Shown here: positions 8,965 through 17,206 of the stretch, one piece after another
Layout: each line of letters starts with the position of its first letter
Position numbering within the stretch: position 1 is the first letter of the stretch
DNA from: Saccharibacillus qingshengii
GTDB lineage: Bacteria > Bacillota > Bacilli > Paenibacillales > Paenibacillaceae
NCBI RefSeq assembly: GCF_013185195.1
Contig: NZ_JAAZWC010000015.1
Coordinates: 55,331-119,330, forward strand
DNA: 64,000 nt
Direction of reading: 5' to 3'
The notes under the pieces: generated by a model
What the model saw: only the letters and a program-made list of their open reading frames with translations
Databases searched by the model: none
What the model was told of the DNA's origin: nothing
Translations under genes and position numbers: made by a program

Positions 8965-8997
8965 AAAAAACCTTCTCCGGTCCGGAGAAGGTTTTTT
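8965..8997. terminator. Bidirectional terminator between convergent genes
   Basis: AAAAAACCTTCTCCGG and its complement around a two-base loop, with six A before and six T after the stem. It serves the plus-strand PH-domain gene and the minus-strand oxidoreductase ending at 9025. Confidence 0.85.
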
Positions 8998-9024
8998 GAC
9001 GGTTCCGCTGTTGACGCGGCTTCG

Positions 9025-10194
9025 TCAGTTGTCGAATTCCTGCAGGCTGACCCAGCGCTTCTCGGCCGCAGACCGTTCCACGGCTTCAAGAACGGCCTGG
9101 CATTTCACGCCGTCCACGAAGTTCGGGACCGGTTGACGGTCTTCCGCGATCGCTTTCATCAGCTCGTGCACTTCGTGCGTCACGGTATGTTCGTAACCGA
9201 TCGTGTGTCCGGCCGGCCACCAGGCATGCATATACTCATGCGCCGCATCGGTCGCCAGCACGCGCCGGAAGCCCTGCACGTCTTCGGCATCGTTCGAGAA
9301 ATAGACTTCAAGCTCGTTCATCCGTTCAAAATCGAACCGCACGCTGCCGAGGCTACCGTTGATCTCGAACGAATTGGTACTGCGATGACCGTTCGCGAAG
9401 CGGGTCGCTTCGAACGTCCCGAGCGCCCCCCCAGCGAACCGGGCCATGAACATTGCCGCATCGTCCACCGTCACTTCGCCGCGCGGACCGTCCGCACTGC
9501 CTTTTGCCGTAAGTCCCGTCATCTCCGTCGGCATCGGCCGCTCTTTGATGAACGTCTCCGTCATGCCGATCACTTCATCGAACTCTCCCACCAGATAGCG
9601 TGCCATATCGATCGTATGCGCGCCCAGATCGCCGAGCGAACCCGAGCCGGCTACCTCTTTGCGCAGTCTCCACACCAGAGGAAAGTCCGGATCCATGATC
9701 CAATCCTGCAGGAACAATCCGCGAAAATGGTACAAGGTCCCCAGACGTCCTTCTTCGATCAGTTTCTTGGCCAGACGTACGGCCGGCGCGAAACGGTAAT
9801 TGAAGCCGACCATATGTTTGACACCTGCCTGTTCGGCGGCTTCCAGCATCTCTCTCGAATCGGCAAGACTGAGCGCCAGCGGCTTTTCGCAGAAAATATG
9901 CTTGCCGGCCGCCGCAGCGGCCAACGCGATTTCCTTGTGCGCGTCGCTTGGGGCATTGATATCGACCAGATCGATATCCGCCCGTGCAACCAGACTGCGC
10001 CAGTCGGTCTCTACGCTGTCCCAGCCAAACTGCTCGCCCGCCGCGCGTACGGCCTGCTCGTCCCGGCCGCAGATCGCTTTCATTCTCGGCTTTGGCACGT
10101 TCGGCAGAAACATGGGCAGCGCCCGGTAAGCATTGCTGTGCGCTTTGCCCATAAATTTGTAGCCGATCATGCCCACATTGATGAAATCGTTCAA
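9025..10194 (-). CDS. Gfo/Idh/MocA-family NAD(P)-dependent oxidoreductase
   Basis: 389-aa sugar/inositol-type dehydrogenase. The N-terminal Rossmann fold has GMIGYKFMGKAHSNAYRA (residues 8-25); EKPLALS marks the conserved lysine motif, and the C-terminal domain carries GLFLQDW and GDLGAHTIDMARYL with the Asp/His pair of the active site. The TTG start at 10194 follows GGGTGG; a downstream ATG (residue 9) is possible but would trim the first beta strand. Neighbours do not reveal the substrate; members of this subgroup are often annotated as inositol or sugar-derivative dehydrogenases. Confidence 0.88.
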   Translation of the reverse strand: MNDFINVGMIGYKFMGKAHSNAYRALPMFLPNVPKPRMKAICGRDEQAVRAAGEQFGWDSVETDWRSLVARADIDLVDINAPSDAHKEIALAAAAAGKHIFCEKPLALSLADSREMLEAAEQAGVKHMVGFNYRFAPAVRLAKKLIEEGRLGTLYHFRGLFLQDWIMDPDFPLVWRLRKEVAGSGSLGDLGAHTIDMARYLVGEFDEVIGMTETFIKERPMPTEMTGLTAKGSADGPRGEVTVDDAAMFMARFAGGALGTFEATRFANGHRSTNSFEINGSLGSVRFDFERMNELEVYFSNDAEDVQGFRRVLATDAAHEYMHAWWPAGHTIGYEHTVTHEVHELMKAIAEDRQPVPNFVDGVKCQAVLEAVERSAAEKRWVSLQEFDN

Positions 10195-10306
10195 GTTCTT
10201 GTTCCACCCTTCCGGCTTACGCCTCTGTATGATATCGCTTTCATCTCCAGTTTACCGGATGTTTCCGTCGAATGAAAGTTTTGGGACGTATCCCGATTCA
10301 ATGTCC

Positions 10307-10336
10307 AAAAAGGCTTTCGCCCGCAGGCGAAAGCCT
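10307..10336 (-). terminator. Rho-independent terminator of the LysR gene at 10369
   Basis: Ten-bp stem AGGCTTTCGC/GCGAAAGCCT with a short loop, ending in a run of T on the minus strand, about 30 bp after the LysR stop. Confidence 0.8.
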
Positions 10337-10368
10337 CATGTACAAAGCCGGCGAACAAGTCGTACGCG

Positions 10369-11346
10369 CTACCTTGAAGGAGCCGATACGGCTTCAGGTC
10401 GGTCATCCGCCGCACGAAGCGGTTCAGGCCCGCTGCGGCCTTTGAGCGGAGAAGACGCCAATCCGCCTTCGCGTACCAGATCGCCGAAGATTGCGGCCAG
10501 TTCCCGGGCAATCGCGGAATCGTCCTGACGCAGTGCGACCAGGCTTGTTTGCAGAGCGAATTCGGACAGCTCCCTGACCCGGACAGGCGTCAAGCGGCCG
10601 TCCCGGACTTCTTCCCGCGCGCAGACCGCCGGCAGGAAGCCGATTCCCGTTCCGCGCAAAATAAGCTTTTTGGCCGTTTCCGAATTGTCGACGTGAAAAG
10701 CGATATCCGGCGGCGAATCCAACGCTTCGAATGCCCGGTGGATCCGCAGCCAGTCCAGCGTCCCGCATTCGAAAAAGACCAGTTTGTGCTCCTGCAAAGC
10801 TTCCACCGATACGGATTCTTCGCGGGCAAACGGATGGTTCGAAGGCACATACAGATGAATGGGATCTTCGTAAAAGGCGGCGGTGCGAAGAGACGGATGC
10901 ATCACTTTGCGGATAAACGCCACATCGATCTCTCCCGCCAGCAGCCGCTTGACCAGCTCTTCGGTTCCCCCCGTGCTCAATTTGATATGAACGCCGGGGC
11001 AGCGTTCGTGCAGGCGGGGCAGCAGCTCGGGAATCAGATAATTCGATACGGAAATCGTACTGCCGATCCGCAGTTCCTGCGGCAGCTTCTCGGAACGGCG
11101 GATATGCTGACGGCCTTTTTGCAGCGTCTTCAGCATTTCCTGGGCATACGGCAAAAATTTGCGTCCTTCTTCCGTCAGTACAATCTGCTTGCCGATCCGG
11201 TCGAACAGCCGGCAGCCGAGTTCACGCTCCAGCGTCTGGATTCTCGCCGTTACCGAAGGCTGCGACAAAAACAGCGCTTCGGCCGTTTTGTTGAAGCTCC
11301 CGTAGTGGTTGATATAGACGAAAGACTCGATATTTTCAATATTCAC
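10369..11346 (-). CDS. LysR-family transcriptional regulator
   Basis: 325 aa. The N-terminal winged helix (IENIESFVYINHYGSFNKTA, then SQPSVTARIQTLERELGCRL) is followed by a LysR ligand-binding domain from about residue 90 (ELRIGSTISVSNYLIPELLP). The tail beyond residue 300 (EGGLASSPLKGRSGPEPLRA) is low-complexity and not part of the fold. A single-gene unit with its own terminator. Target genes are not apparent; the oxidoreductase at 9025 is on the same strand downstream, beyond the terminator. Confidence 0.9.
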   Translation of the reverse strand: MNIENIESFVYINHYGSFNKTAEALFLSQPSVTARIQTLERELGCRLFDRIGKQIVLTEEGRKFLPYAQEMLKTLQKGRQHIRRSEKLPQELRIGSTISVSNYLIPELLPRLHERCPGVHIKLSTGGTEELVKRLLAGEIDVAFIRKVMHPSLRTAAFYEDPIHLYVPSNHPFAREESVSVEALQEHKLVFFECGTLDWLRIHRAFEALDSPPDIAFHVDNSETAKKLILRGTGIGFLPAVCAREEVRDGRLTPVRVRELSEFALQTSLVALRQDDSAIARELAAIFGDLVREGGLASSPLKGRSGPEPLRAADDRPEAVSAPSR

Positions 11347-11457
11347 TCGGCCGCCCCGCTTTCATTATGATTTATCCGATTGATTAAGTCGGTTTAATGT
11401 ATCATAGTGTCCGCAGGCGAAGCTGTCAATCGACAACATCCATAGAAAAAATCGATA

Positions 11458-11496
11458 ACAAAAAGCCGTCCCTCTGCCTGCAGGGAGCGGCCTTTT
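11458..11496 (-). terminator. Probable terminator of the flavin reductase-like gene
   Basis: Imperfect stem AAAGCCGTCCCT / AGGGAGCGGCCTTT with one mismatch and an 8-nt loop; T-rich on the minus strand. Confidence 0.65.
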
Positions 11497-11551
11497 GTTG
11501 GAATAGCGGCTGTCACGGCTTTTACGGGACTGCTCGCCTTATCGATGTTCT

Positions 11552-12106
11552 CTATAAGCGGTGAATCTTCTTGTCCGCCGTGTCGTCCAGAATACGGTAA
11601 GCGGAGCGTCCCATATAGAGAGGAATCGATAATTGCGCCAGATCCGGCAGGCCGTCCGGGCCAAACAAAGCTTCATCCTGATAGACCTGCACGATTTCTC
11701 CCACAATCCAGTAATGGTCGCCATACGAATTAATATCGGCGACCCGGCACTCGTAAGCCATATACGCATCGCACAGCACCGGAACACCCGTGCGCAGACC
11801 GTCTTCGTAACCAAGACCCAATCGCGCAAGCTTATCTCCTTCATGACCGCCGTACGTTCCCGCTCCCTGAATCGCTTCGGACTGCGCCGCCGGCAGAAAA
11901 TTGACGCCGAACAATCCCGATTCTTTGACCAGTCCGTACGTAAACGTTTCTTCCCGCAGGGCGATGCCGTACATGCCGGGACTGGCGCCGATATAAGCAT
12001 GCCATCCCGCAGCCATCACGTTTCTCCGCTCCTGCAGCCGGGACGTGACAACCGCCACCATTCCCGGATAAGCATGCATTTTTTCGCCTTCGATCGCTGT
12101 TCTCAT
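11552..12106 (-). CDS. Flavin reductase-like (FMN-binding split-barrel) protein
   Basis: 184 aa. The fold is recognised from PGMVAVVTSRLQERRNVMAA (residues 14-33), GASPGMYGIALREETFTYGL, and FGVNFLPAAQSEAIQGAGTY, the pattern of flavoredoxin/DIM6-type flavin reductases, which bind FMN and reduce flavin with NAD(P)H or ferredoxin. Single gene; nothing nearby names a partner oxygenase, though two flavin-dependent monooxygenases lie elsewhere in this window. Confidence 0.82.
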   Translation of the reverse strand: MRTAIEGEKMHAYPGMVAVVTSRLQERRNVMAAGWHAYIGASPGMYGIALREETFTYGLVKESGLFGVNFLPAAQSEAIQGAGTYGGHEGDKLARLGLGYEDGLRTGVPVLCDAYMAYECRVADINSYGDHYWIVGEIVQVYQDEALFGPDGLPDLAQLSIPLYMGRSAYRILDDTADKKIHRL

Positions 12107-12214
12107 CGATTTCCGCCCTTTCTTGTTCCTTTCAAGGTACCGACTTCAGACGAATCCTGGATTCGCCAGGCCTTATCGCTTCGTATCCCTTACTTTCGCG
12201 TTTTCCGCCGGAAT

Positions 12215-13216
12215 TCAGGGCAGGATCTCCACGCTGCCTCCGCTCAACCGCTTCACTCCTTCGCCCTCGTAAGCTTCCAGGTCGCGCATCAGCCCAAACA
12301 GCGCGCGATCTTTGTGTTTGGCTTCGAGCATAACATCCAGATGCGAAGAAGTCTTCGCCGCTTCCCGCAGGAATTCGAGCAGCGGACCCGCTTCGACACC
12401 GTCCGCATGGCTGCGGCGGTCGGTCGCGCTTCGGGGACTTGAGGCATGAATCTTCGGCGGCAGATGCTCGCCTTCCGGCACATCGAGCCGCGCCAGCGGA
12501 GATTCCCAGGTCCGGGCCACTTCGGGCCACCAATCGGATGCCGGCTCTCCCGCGCTGTTGACCCAATGATGATGGATATCAAGCACCATCGGCAGGCCGG
12601 TCCGCTGCGCAGCCGCAAGCGTCTCGCCGGCCGTAAAAGTCTTGTCGTCGTTTTCCAGGGTGAGACGGCATTGAATGTCGGGATCGAGTCCTTCAAAATG
12701 CTCCACAAACCGGTCAGCCGCCGCCGGTTTGTCGCCGTAGGCGCCGCCGATATGAATATTGTTCTTGGAACGGGCATCCAATCCCATCGCCTTCAGCATC
12801 TGCACATGATAGCGAAGATCGCGTACCGACGAAGTCAGCACCTCGGGGCGTGGGGTACTGAGCACGGTGTAATGGTCAGGGTGAAAAGAAACGCGAATGC
12901 CGTGCCTGCGCACATAGTCTCCAATTTCCGCGAAAGGCTCCGCCAGTGCCGCAAAAGGGTCCCAATCCTGCAGCTCGGCGTGCGTCGCCAGCGGAATCAA
13001 TTTGGAAGAAAAGCGGTACATTTGGATTCCTTCCGCTGCATTGTGGCGCAGCAGACGCAGCGTATTATGCAGATTGACCGCCGCGATGCGTTCCAGTTCG
13101 CGCAGGCCGGCTTCCCGGTCCGGCAGTTTGGAGAAGCGCGCCATCGTCATGGTTTTGGAAGGTGAAGAATCCTGGATTTCGAGCGACATGGCCACGTATC
13201 CGAATCGAACGATCAT
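12215..13216 (-). CDS. uvsE: UV damage endonuclease UvsE (UVDE)
   Basis: TIM-barrel, metal-dependent endonuclease that nicks DNA 5' of UV photoproducts and starts an alternative excision repair path. The 333-aa sequence shows the typical opening VRFGYVAMSLEI, then NLHNTLRLLRHNAAEGIQMY, RVSFHPDHYTVLST, NNIHIGGAYGDK, LTLENDDKTF and VLDIHHHWVN, which carry the metal-binding His, Glu and Asp residues. The start is set at ATG 13216, preceded by AAAGGAAG; the open frame extends seven codons upstream without a better site. Apparently monocistronic. Confidence 0.93.
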   Translation of the reverse strand: MIVRFGYVAMSLEIQDSSPSKTMTMARFSKLPDREAGLRELERIAAVNLHNTLRLLRHNAAEGIQMYRFSSKLIPLATHAELQDWDPFAALAEPFAEIGDYVRRHGIRVSFHPDHYTVLSTPRPEVLTSSVRDLRYHVQMLKAMGLDARSKNNIHIGGAYGDKPAAADRFVEHFEGLDPDIQCRLTLENDDKTFTAGETLAAAQRTGLPMVLDIHHHWVNSAGEPASDWWPEVARTWESPLARLDVPEGEHLPPKIHASSPRSATDRRSHADGVEAGPLLEFLREAAKTSSHLDVMLEAKHKDRALFGLMRDLEAYEGEGVKRLSGGSVEILP

Positions 13217-13330
13217 AAGGCAGCTTCCTTTCCGCATTTCGTATAAAAGTAGAAGGCATCATAACCTCATACCGCAAAGCGGCCTTGTTTAATCACTTCG
13301 TCGCGATCTGCGTTGTGGAGGTGGCATGGC

Positions 13331-13366
13331 AAATACGCCGGAAAGCCCTGGGGCTTCCGGCGTATT
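13331..13366. terminator. Bidirectional terminator-like hairpin
   Basis: Long stem AAATACGCCGGAA / TTCCGGCGTATTT extended by GCC/GGC around a short loop. It follows the YceI gene on the minus strand. The T tract is short, so this is a moderate call. Confidence 0.6.
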
Positions 13367-13411
13367 TGTCGTCGCTCTTCCGTGCAGAACTGCGCTTGGG
13401 CAGCGGCCGGA

Positions 13412-14134
13412 TTATTTTTCGAGCGTCAGTTCCAGCTGTACGTTGATCTCATTCTCCGTGCTGAGCACAACGGAATGCGGGTTCGCAAGACCGAAGTCTT
13501 CGAAAGTCACGACCGTCGTACCCGACAGCAGAAGCTTTCCGCCCTGGTACGAAGCTTTCGCTTCAAACGTTACCGGCTTTTCGATGCCTTTGACCGTCAG
13601 CGTACCGTCCATTTTGAAGTCGTAAACTTGTCCTTCCGTCCATTCCTGCGGCAGTCCGTCGAACGATTTCGCGGTAAAGGTCGCCTGCGGGAATTTGCTC
13701 ATCTGGAAGTAATCGTCGCTTTTGATGTGTTCGTCGCGCTGGGCGTTGCCGGAGTCGATCGCATCGACTTCGATCGCGCCGCTGCCGCTCATCTGCGCCG
13801 CATCGCCCACATTCACATCCCAGGTTCCGCTGACCTGATCGTCGACGAAGTTGACTTCTTCCTGCGAAGTCGTCACCGAGAAATACACTTTGGAGGCGTC
13901 CGCGATCTTCCAGGTTCCGTTCAACTGGTCTGCGGCGACCGCCGCTCCCGCCGCGGCGGCTTCCGCAGTTCCGCCTGCAGCCGTCTCGGTGTTTGCCGCG
14001 GCCTGGGTCGGCAGTACGCTTTCGATTTCGACATTGTTGCCCAAATAATTATTCACCAATGCGTAACCGCCTGCTCCGCCGATCACGACAACCGCTGCTG
14101 CGGCAATGATCCAATTTCTCGCTTTTTTATTCAT
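13412..14134 (-). CDS. YceI-family lipocalin-like protein, membrane-anchored
   Basis: 240 aa. Residues 7-28 form a signal-anchor (WIIAAAAVVVIGGAGGYALV); an Ala/Gly/Thr-rich linker follows and then a YceI beta-barrel from about residue 70 (LNGTWKIADASKVYFSVTTS to NEINVQLELTLEK). YceI proteins bind isoprenoid-type lipids in an extended beta-barrel. The anchor and linker suggest an extracytoplasmic domain tethered to the membrane. AGGAGGAG precedes the ATG. It diverges from the two-component system at 14326. Confidence 0.88.
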   Translation of the reverse strand: MNKKARNWIIAAAAVVVIGGAGGYALVNNYLGNNVEIESVLPTQAAANTETAAGGTAEAAAAGAAVAADQLNGTWKIADASKVYFSVTTSQEEVNFVDDQVSGTWDVNVGDAAQMSGSGAIEVDAIDSGNAQRDEHIKSDDYFQMSKFPQATFTAKSFDGLPQEWTEGQVYDFKMDGTLTVKGIEKPVTFEAKASYQGGKLLLSGTTVVTFEDFGLANPHSVVLSTENEINVQLELTLEK

Positions 14135-14254
14135 GATTTTCTCCTCCTGCGTATCTGTTTTTTAGTATCATATCCGTTTAATGTGTCGGGAAAATGTCAA
14201 AACGGCTTCCGGGCAAAAATGTTGTCGTTTCCGTATTAAAAAAAGGAAAACCCC

Positions 14255-14282
14255 TTGTTCCCGCCGGTTTTGTTTGTAGAAT
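14255..14282 (+). promoter_or_regulatory. Putative SigA promoter of the two-component operon
   Basis: TTGTTC (14255-14260), 16-bp spacer, TAGAAT (14277-14282), 43 bp before the TTG start of the response regulator. Confidence 0.55.
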
Positions 14283-14325
14283 AGAATCCATAGCAAAGAA
14301 GCGGAACCTTAGGGAGGGAAACGGC

Positions 14326-15009
14326 TTGACGACCATTTTGATTATCGAAGACCAGGAAGCGATCGCACGCGTGCTCGCCGCCTATCTCAAAAAAGCCGGG
14401 TTCGATGTACAGCGCGTATCCGACGGCAGCCAGGCGATGAGCCGGTTCGACGATACGCAGCCGGCCCTCGTACTGCTCGACATCATGCTGCCGGGCGTCG
14501 ACGGTTGGGAACTGCTGACAGAAATCCGCAGACGCGGATCCTGCCCGGTGATCATGCTGACGGCGCTGGGCGATATCGACTACCGGCTGAACGGATTGAA
14601 CGGCGGAGCCGATGATTATATGACCAAACCTTTTATTCCGGAGGAAGTCGTGGCGCGGGTCAATGCCGTGCTGCGCCGAAGGCCCGTCTACAACCATGCA
14701 GAGGCTATCCAAAGCTTCGGTACGCTTGTGATCGACCGAAGTGCACAGCGGGTCTCGCTTAACGGAGCCGAAGTTCTGCTGACTCCCCGGGATCTGTCGC
14801 TGCTGATGTTTCTGTCGGCCTCGCCAAACCGGATGTTCCCGCGGGAGCAGTTGATCGAACAGGTATGGGGAATCGATTACGAAGGCAGCGACCGTGCGGT
14901 CGACCTGTCTATCAAGCGGCTGCGTCAGGCGCTGTCGCATTGGCCGACGGAACACGGCGAGATTCGCACTTTACGGGGAACGGGGTATCAATTTTGCATA
15001 GCCAAATAA
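14326..15009 (+). CDS. OmpR-family response regulator
   Basis: 227 aa. The receiver domain has the acidic pair at Glu8/Asp9, phospho-acceptor Asp52 (VLLDIMLPG) and DYMTKPF with the conserved Lys. The C-terminal winged helix runs from about residue 125 (GTLVIDRSAQRVSLNGAEVL to LRGTGYQFCIAK). The start is TTG 14326 because GGGAGGG lies seven bases upstream; the frame is open 44 codons further but that part has no receiver character. It is followed by its histidine kinase; its target is not evident, although the divergent YceI gene is a candidate. Confidence 0.92.
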   Translation: MTTILIIEDQEAIARVLAAYLKKAGFDVQRVSDGSQAMSRFDDTQPALVLLDIMLPGVDGWELLTEIRRRGSCPVIMLTALGDIDYRLNGLNGGADDYMTKPFIPEEVVARVNAVLRRRPVYNHAEAIQSFGTLVIDRSAQRVSLNGAEVLLTPRDLSLLMFLSASPNRMFPREQLIEQVWGIDYEGSDRAVDLSIKRLRQALSHWPTEHGEIRTLRGTGYQFCIAK

Positions 15010-15074
15010 ATCAAGAACTTAGGGCGCCGAAACGGCGCAAGGGCCGGGGAACCCGCAGGCGCAGGGGAACCTCC

Positions 15075-16433
15075 ATGCTGACCTACTGGACGCTGCGCTA
15101 TTTTCTGATCCTGTTTGCGGCACTGGCGATCGTAATCGGAGTCGCTCTGTACGGCATCCGGGAAACCGCGATGGAAAACCGTTCGCGTACCGCAGCCATG
15201 CTTGGGCAGGAAGTCGCCGACCGGGTCAATAATCGCGACGGCACCCTGACCATTCCGGATAATCTGAACACGATTCTCGATGATCGCATGCGCCTGTTCA
15301 ATATGAATCTGGATGTCTGCCTGCTGGTTGCCGACCCGGAGGGAAACGCCCTGTTCACGCGGCCCGAAATGACGGATGCGCAGATTCAGCAGAAGCTGGA
15401 TCCCCGGCCGCGATCCGGCGAGCCGGAATATCAGCTGATCCGCACGCCGATTATGGAAAACGGGCAGGAAGTCGGCGGCGTCTATATCAGCCAATTCCGC
15501 AAAACGCCCGCTTATACATCCAATGAGCTGATCATGTTCGCGGTCGTGTTCGGCGCTCTTGCCCTCTCCGGCTGGTTCACCATCTATCTGCTGTCCCGCA
15601 AATTGTCCCGTCCGATCCGGCAGGTCGCGGAAAGCGCGCGCCAGATTCGCAATGGGCGCTACGATGTCGATTTGGAGATCGAAACGGGCGAACGCGAACT
15701 CGGCGAGCTGGTCGATTCTTTCCGCGGGATGGCCGGACGCCTGCATCAGCTGGAAGAATGGCGCGAATTGTCTCTGGCCGGCGTGACCCATGAATTGAAA
15801 ACGCCGGTTACTTCGATCAAAGGCTTGGTGATGGCCGTACGCGACGATGTCGTAACCGGCGAGGAAGCCAAAGAGTTTCTCGATATCGCTCTGCAGGAAT
15901 CCGGACGGATGGAGCGGATGGTCGCGGATCTGCTGGATTACAACGCGTTTTCTTCCGGCCATGTTTCGGTACGGCGGGACCGGATCGATCTGAAACTGCT
16001 GGTATCGGAAATCGCCTATCAATGGAGACTTCCCCACGAGTCCGATTCGATCGAACTCGATTACGAATTCCCCGACGAAATGGTCTATACGACGGGCGAC
16101 GCGCTGCGGATCCAGCAGATTGTCGTCAACCTGCTCAACAATGCCATGCAGGCCGCGCATCCGGCCCGTCCGCTTCGTCTGCACATCGCAATCCGTGAGT
16201 CGGAAGGACGAATCGGCGTCGAAGTGACCGACAACGGTGCGGGGATTCAGGAGCAGGACCGTGATTACGTGTTCGACCGATTTTTCCGCAGCGAAGAAAA
16301 AAAGCGCATCACGCGCGGTTTGGGTCTGGGTCTGACTTACAGCCGTCTGCTTGCAAGAGCACAGGGCGGAGAATTGAAACTGCGAAACAGCGGGCCGTCG
16401 GGTACGACTTTTTCTCTGGAACTGCCAAGGTAA
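15075..16433 (+). CDS. Membrane sensor histidine kinase
   Basis: About 452 aa. TM1 (TLRYFLILFAALAIVIGVAL), an extracytoplasmic domain of about 130 residues, TM2 (around LIMFAVVFGALALSGWFTIY), a HAMP linker, the HisKA helix with VTHELKTPVTSIKG (phospho-His) and an HATPase_c domain (NLLNNAMQA N box, DNGAGI G1 box, RGLGLGLTY G2 box). The ATG at 15075 follows AGGGGA; a TTG at 14994 overlapping the response regulator stop would add a basic N-terminal tail and cannot be excluded. Cognate partner of the preceding regulator; signal unknown. Confidence 0.9.
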   Translation: MLTYWTLRYFLILFAALAIVIGVALYGIRETAMENRSRTAAMLGQEVADRVNNRDGTLTIPDNLNTILDDRMRLFNMNLDVCLLVADPEGNALFTRPEMTDAQIQQKLDPRPRSGEPEYQLIRTPIMENGQEVGGVYISQFRKTPAYTSNELIMFAVVFGALALSGWFTIYLLSRKLSRPIRQVAESARQIRNGRYDVDLEIETGERELGELVDSFRGMAGRLHQLEEWRELSLAGVTHELKTPVTSIKGLVMAVRDDVVTGEEAKEFLDIALQESGRMERMVADLLDYNAFSSGHVSVRRDRIDLKLLVSEIAYQWRLPHESDSIELDYEFPDEMVYTTGDALRIQQIVVNLLNNAMQAAHPARPLRLHIAIRESEGRIGVEVTDNGAGIQEQDRDYVFDRFFRSEEKKRITRGLGLGLTYSRLLARAQGGELKLRNSGPSGTTFSLELPR

Positions 16434-16469
16434 CTGCAACGTCCCCCGCCCGCCTGCCCGCTCCTCTGC

Positions 16470-16510
16470 GTCAGTCTGTCCTTTGTACAAAAGACAGACT
16501 GACTTTTTTT
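16470..16510 (+). terminator. Rho-independent terminator of the two-component operon
   Basis: Eleven-bp perfect stem GTCAGTCTGTC/GACAGACTGAC, a 12-nt loop and seven T, starting 36 bases after the kinase stop. Confidence 0.85.
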
Positions 16511-16551
16511 GTCCGCGAATTAGGACCCAGGACTACGTTAGGGGGATTATA

Positions 16552-16639
16552 TTCGACAAAAACCCGAAAAAATAATGTCGATTCTGTGAAAATAGGAGTG
16601 TATTAGGACTTGCGAACCCCCAAGAGTAGATAGTATTAT
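16552..16639 (+). promoter_or_regulatory. Promoter with two Spo0A-box-like heptamers upstream of the zinc-ribbon gene
   Basis: TTGCGA (16610-16615), 18-bp spacer, TATTAT (16634-16639) form a plausible SigA promoter. Upstream lie TTCGACA (16552-16558, the exact reverse of the 0A box TGTCGAA) and TGTCGAT (16576-16582, six of seven). The TAGGACT-like word also recurs around the promoter (near 16520, 16603 and 16639). Spo0A control is an inference from these matches. Confidence 0.45.
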
Positions 16640-16692
16640 AGGACTACAAAGAGGTTCTGAATCTCTAACACAACTTTGAAGAGGTGATCCAA

Positions 16693-17100
16693 ATGACCCT
16701 GCTAGTCGATTATTGCCCGAAATGCGGGACGATTTTTCAGAAAAACTTCCGAAATATGTGCGGTTCCTGCAGCAGCCAGATGGACGGACACCTCAATCTT
16801 TGTTTGGACTATCTGTGGAGACGCCCAAAAAGCACGACCAAAGAACTATCCGAAGCCACAGGCGTATCCTTGACCGAACTGCATGTCTTTATCAAATCCG
16901 GCCGCCTGGCTTCTTCTTATACGCATCTCACCTATCCTTGCGAATCCTGCGGCTGCGATACGCGCAGCGGACGCCTCTGCTCTTCCTGCAGCGGAGTGTT
17001 CCGCGAAGCCGGTGCAGCCAAAGCCGACGACAAACTGCCGGCTCGCCAGGTTATCATCAAGACCACGACCAAAATGATGTATACGTCGCGAAGATACTAA
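16693..17100 (+). CDS. YvyF-like zinc-ribbon protein
   Basis: 135 aa. Two CxxC pairs at the N terminus (CPKCGTIF, CGSC), a central helical segment (DYLWRRPKSTTKELSEATGV, then FIKSGRLASS), and two more pairs (CESCGC, CSSCSG), matching the layout of the flagellar-operon protein YvyF: zinc ribbon, helix-turn-helix-like part, zinc ribbon. In Bacillus yvyF lies by comF/flgM; here the gene stands alone between terminators. The start is ATG 16693 because GAGGTGAT, an excellent match to the 16S 3' end, lies just upstream. Function unknown. Confidence 0.7.
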   Translation: MTLLVDYCPKCGTIFQKNFRNMCGSCSSQMDGHLNLCLDYLWRRPKSTTKELSEATGVSLTELHVFIKSGRLASSYTHLTYPCESCGCDTRSGRLCSSCSGVFREAGAAKADDKLPARQVIIKTTTKMMYTSRRY

Positions 17101-17161
17101 GAAGCTGCCGTTTGGTGCTTACGGTATTTCGACGGACTTGGCGCAGAAACGAATACCCAAC

Positions 17162-17206
17162 AAAAAACCTTCAACTCCGCAAACTGCGTGGAGTCGAAGG
17201 TTTTTT
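17162..17206. terminator. Bidirectional terminator between convergent genes
   Basis: AAAAAACCTTC plus CTCC arms pair with GGAG plus GAAGGTTTTTTT around an AAACT-type loop. It closes the plus-strand zinc-ribbon gene and abuts the stop of the minus-strand LLM gene. Confidence 0.8.
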
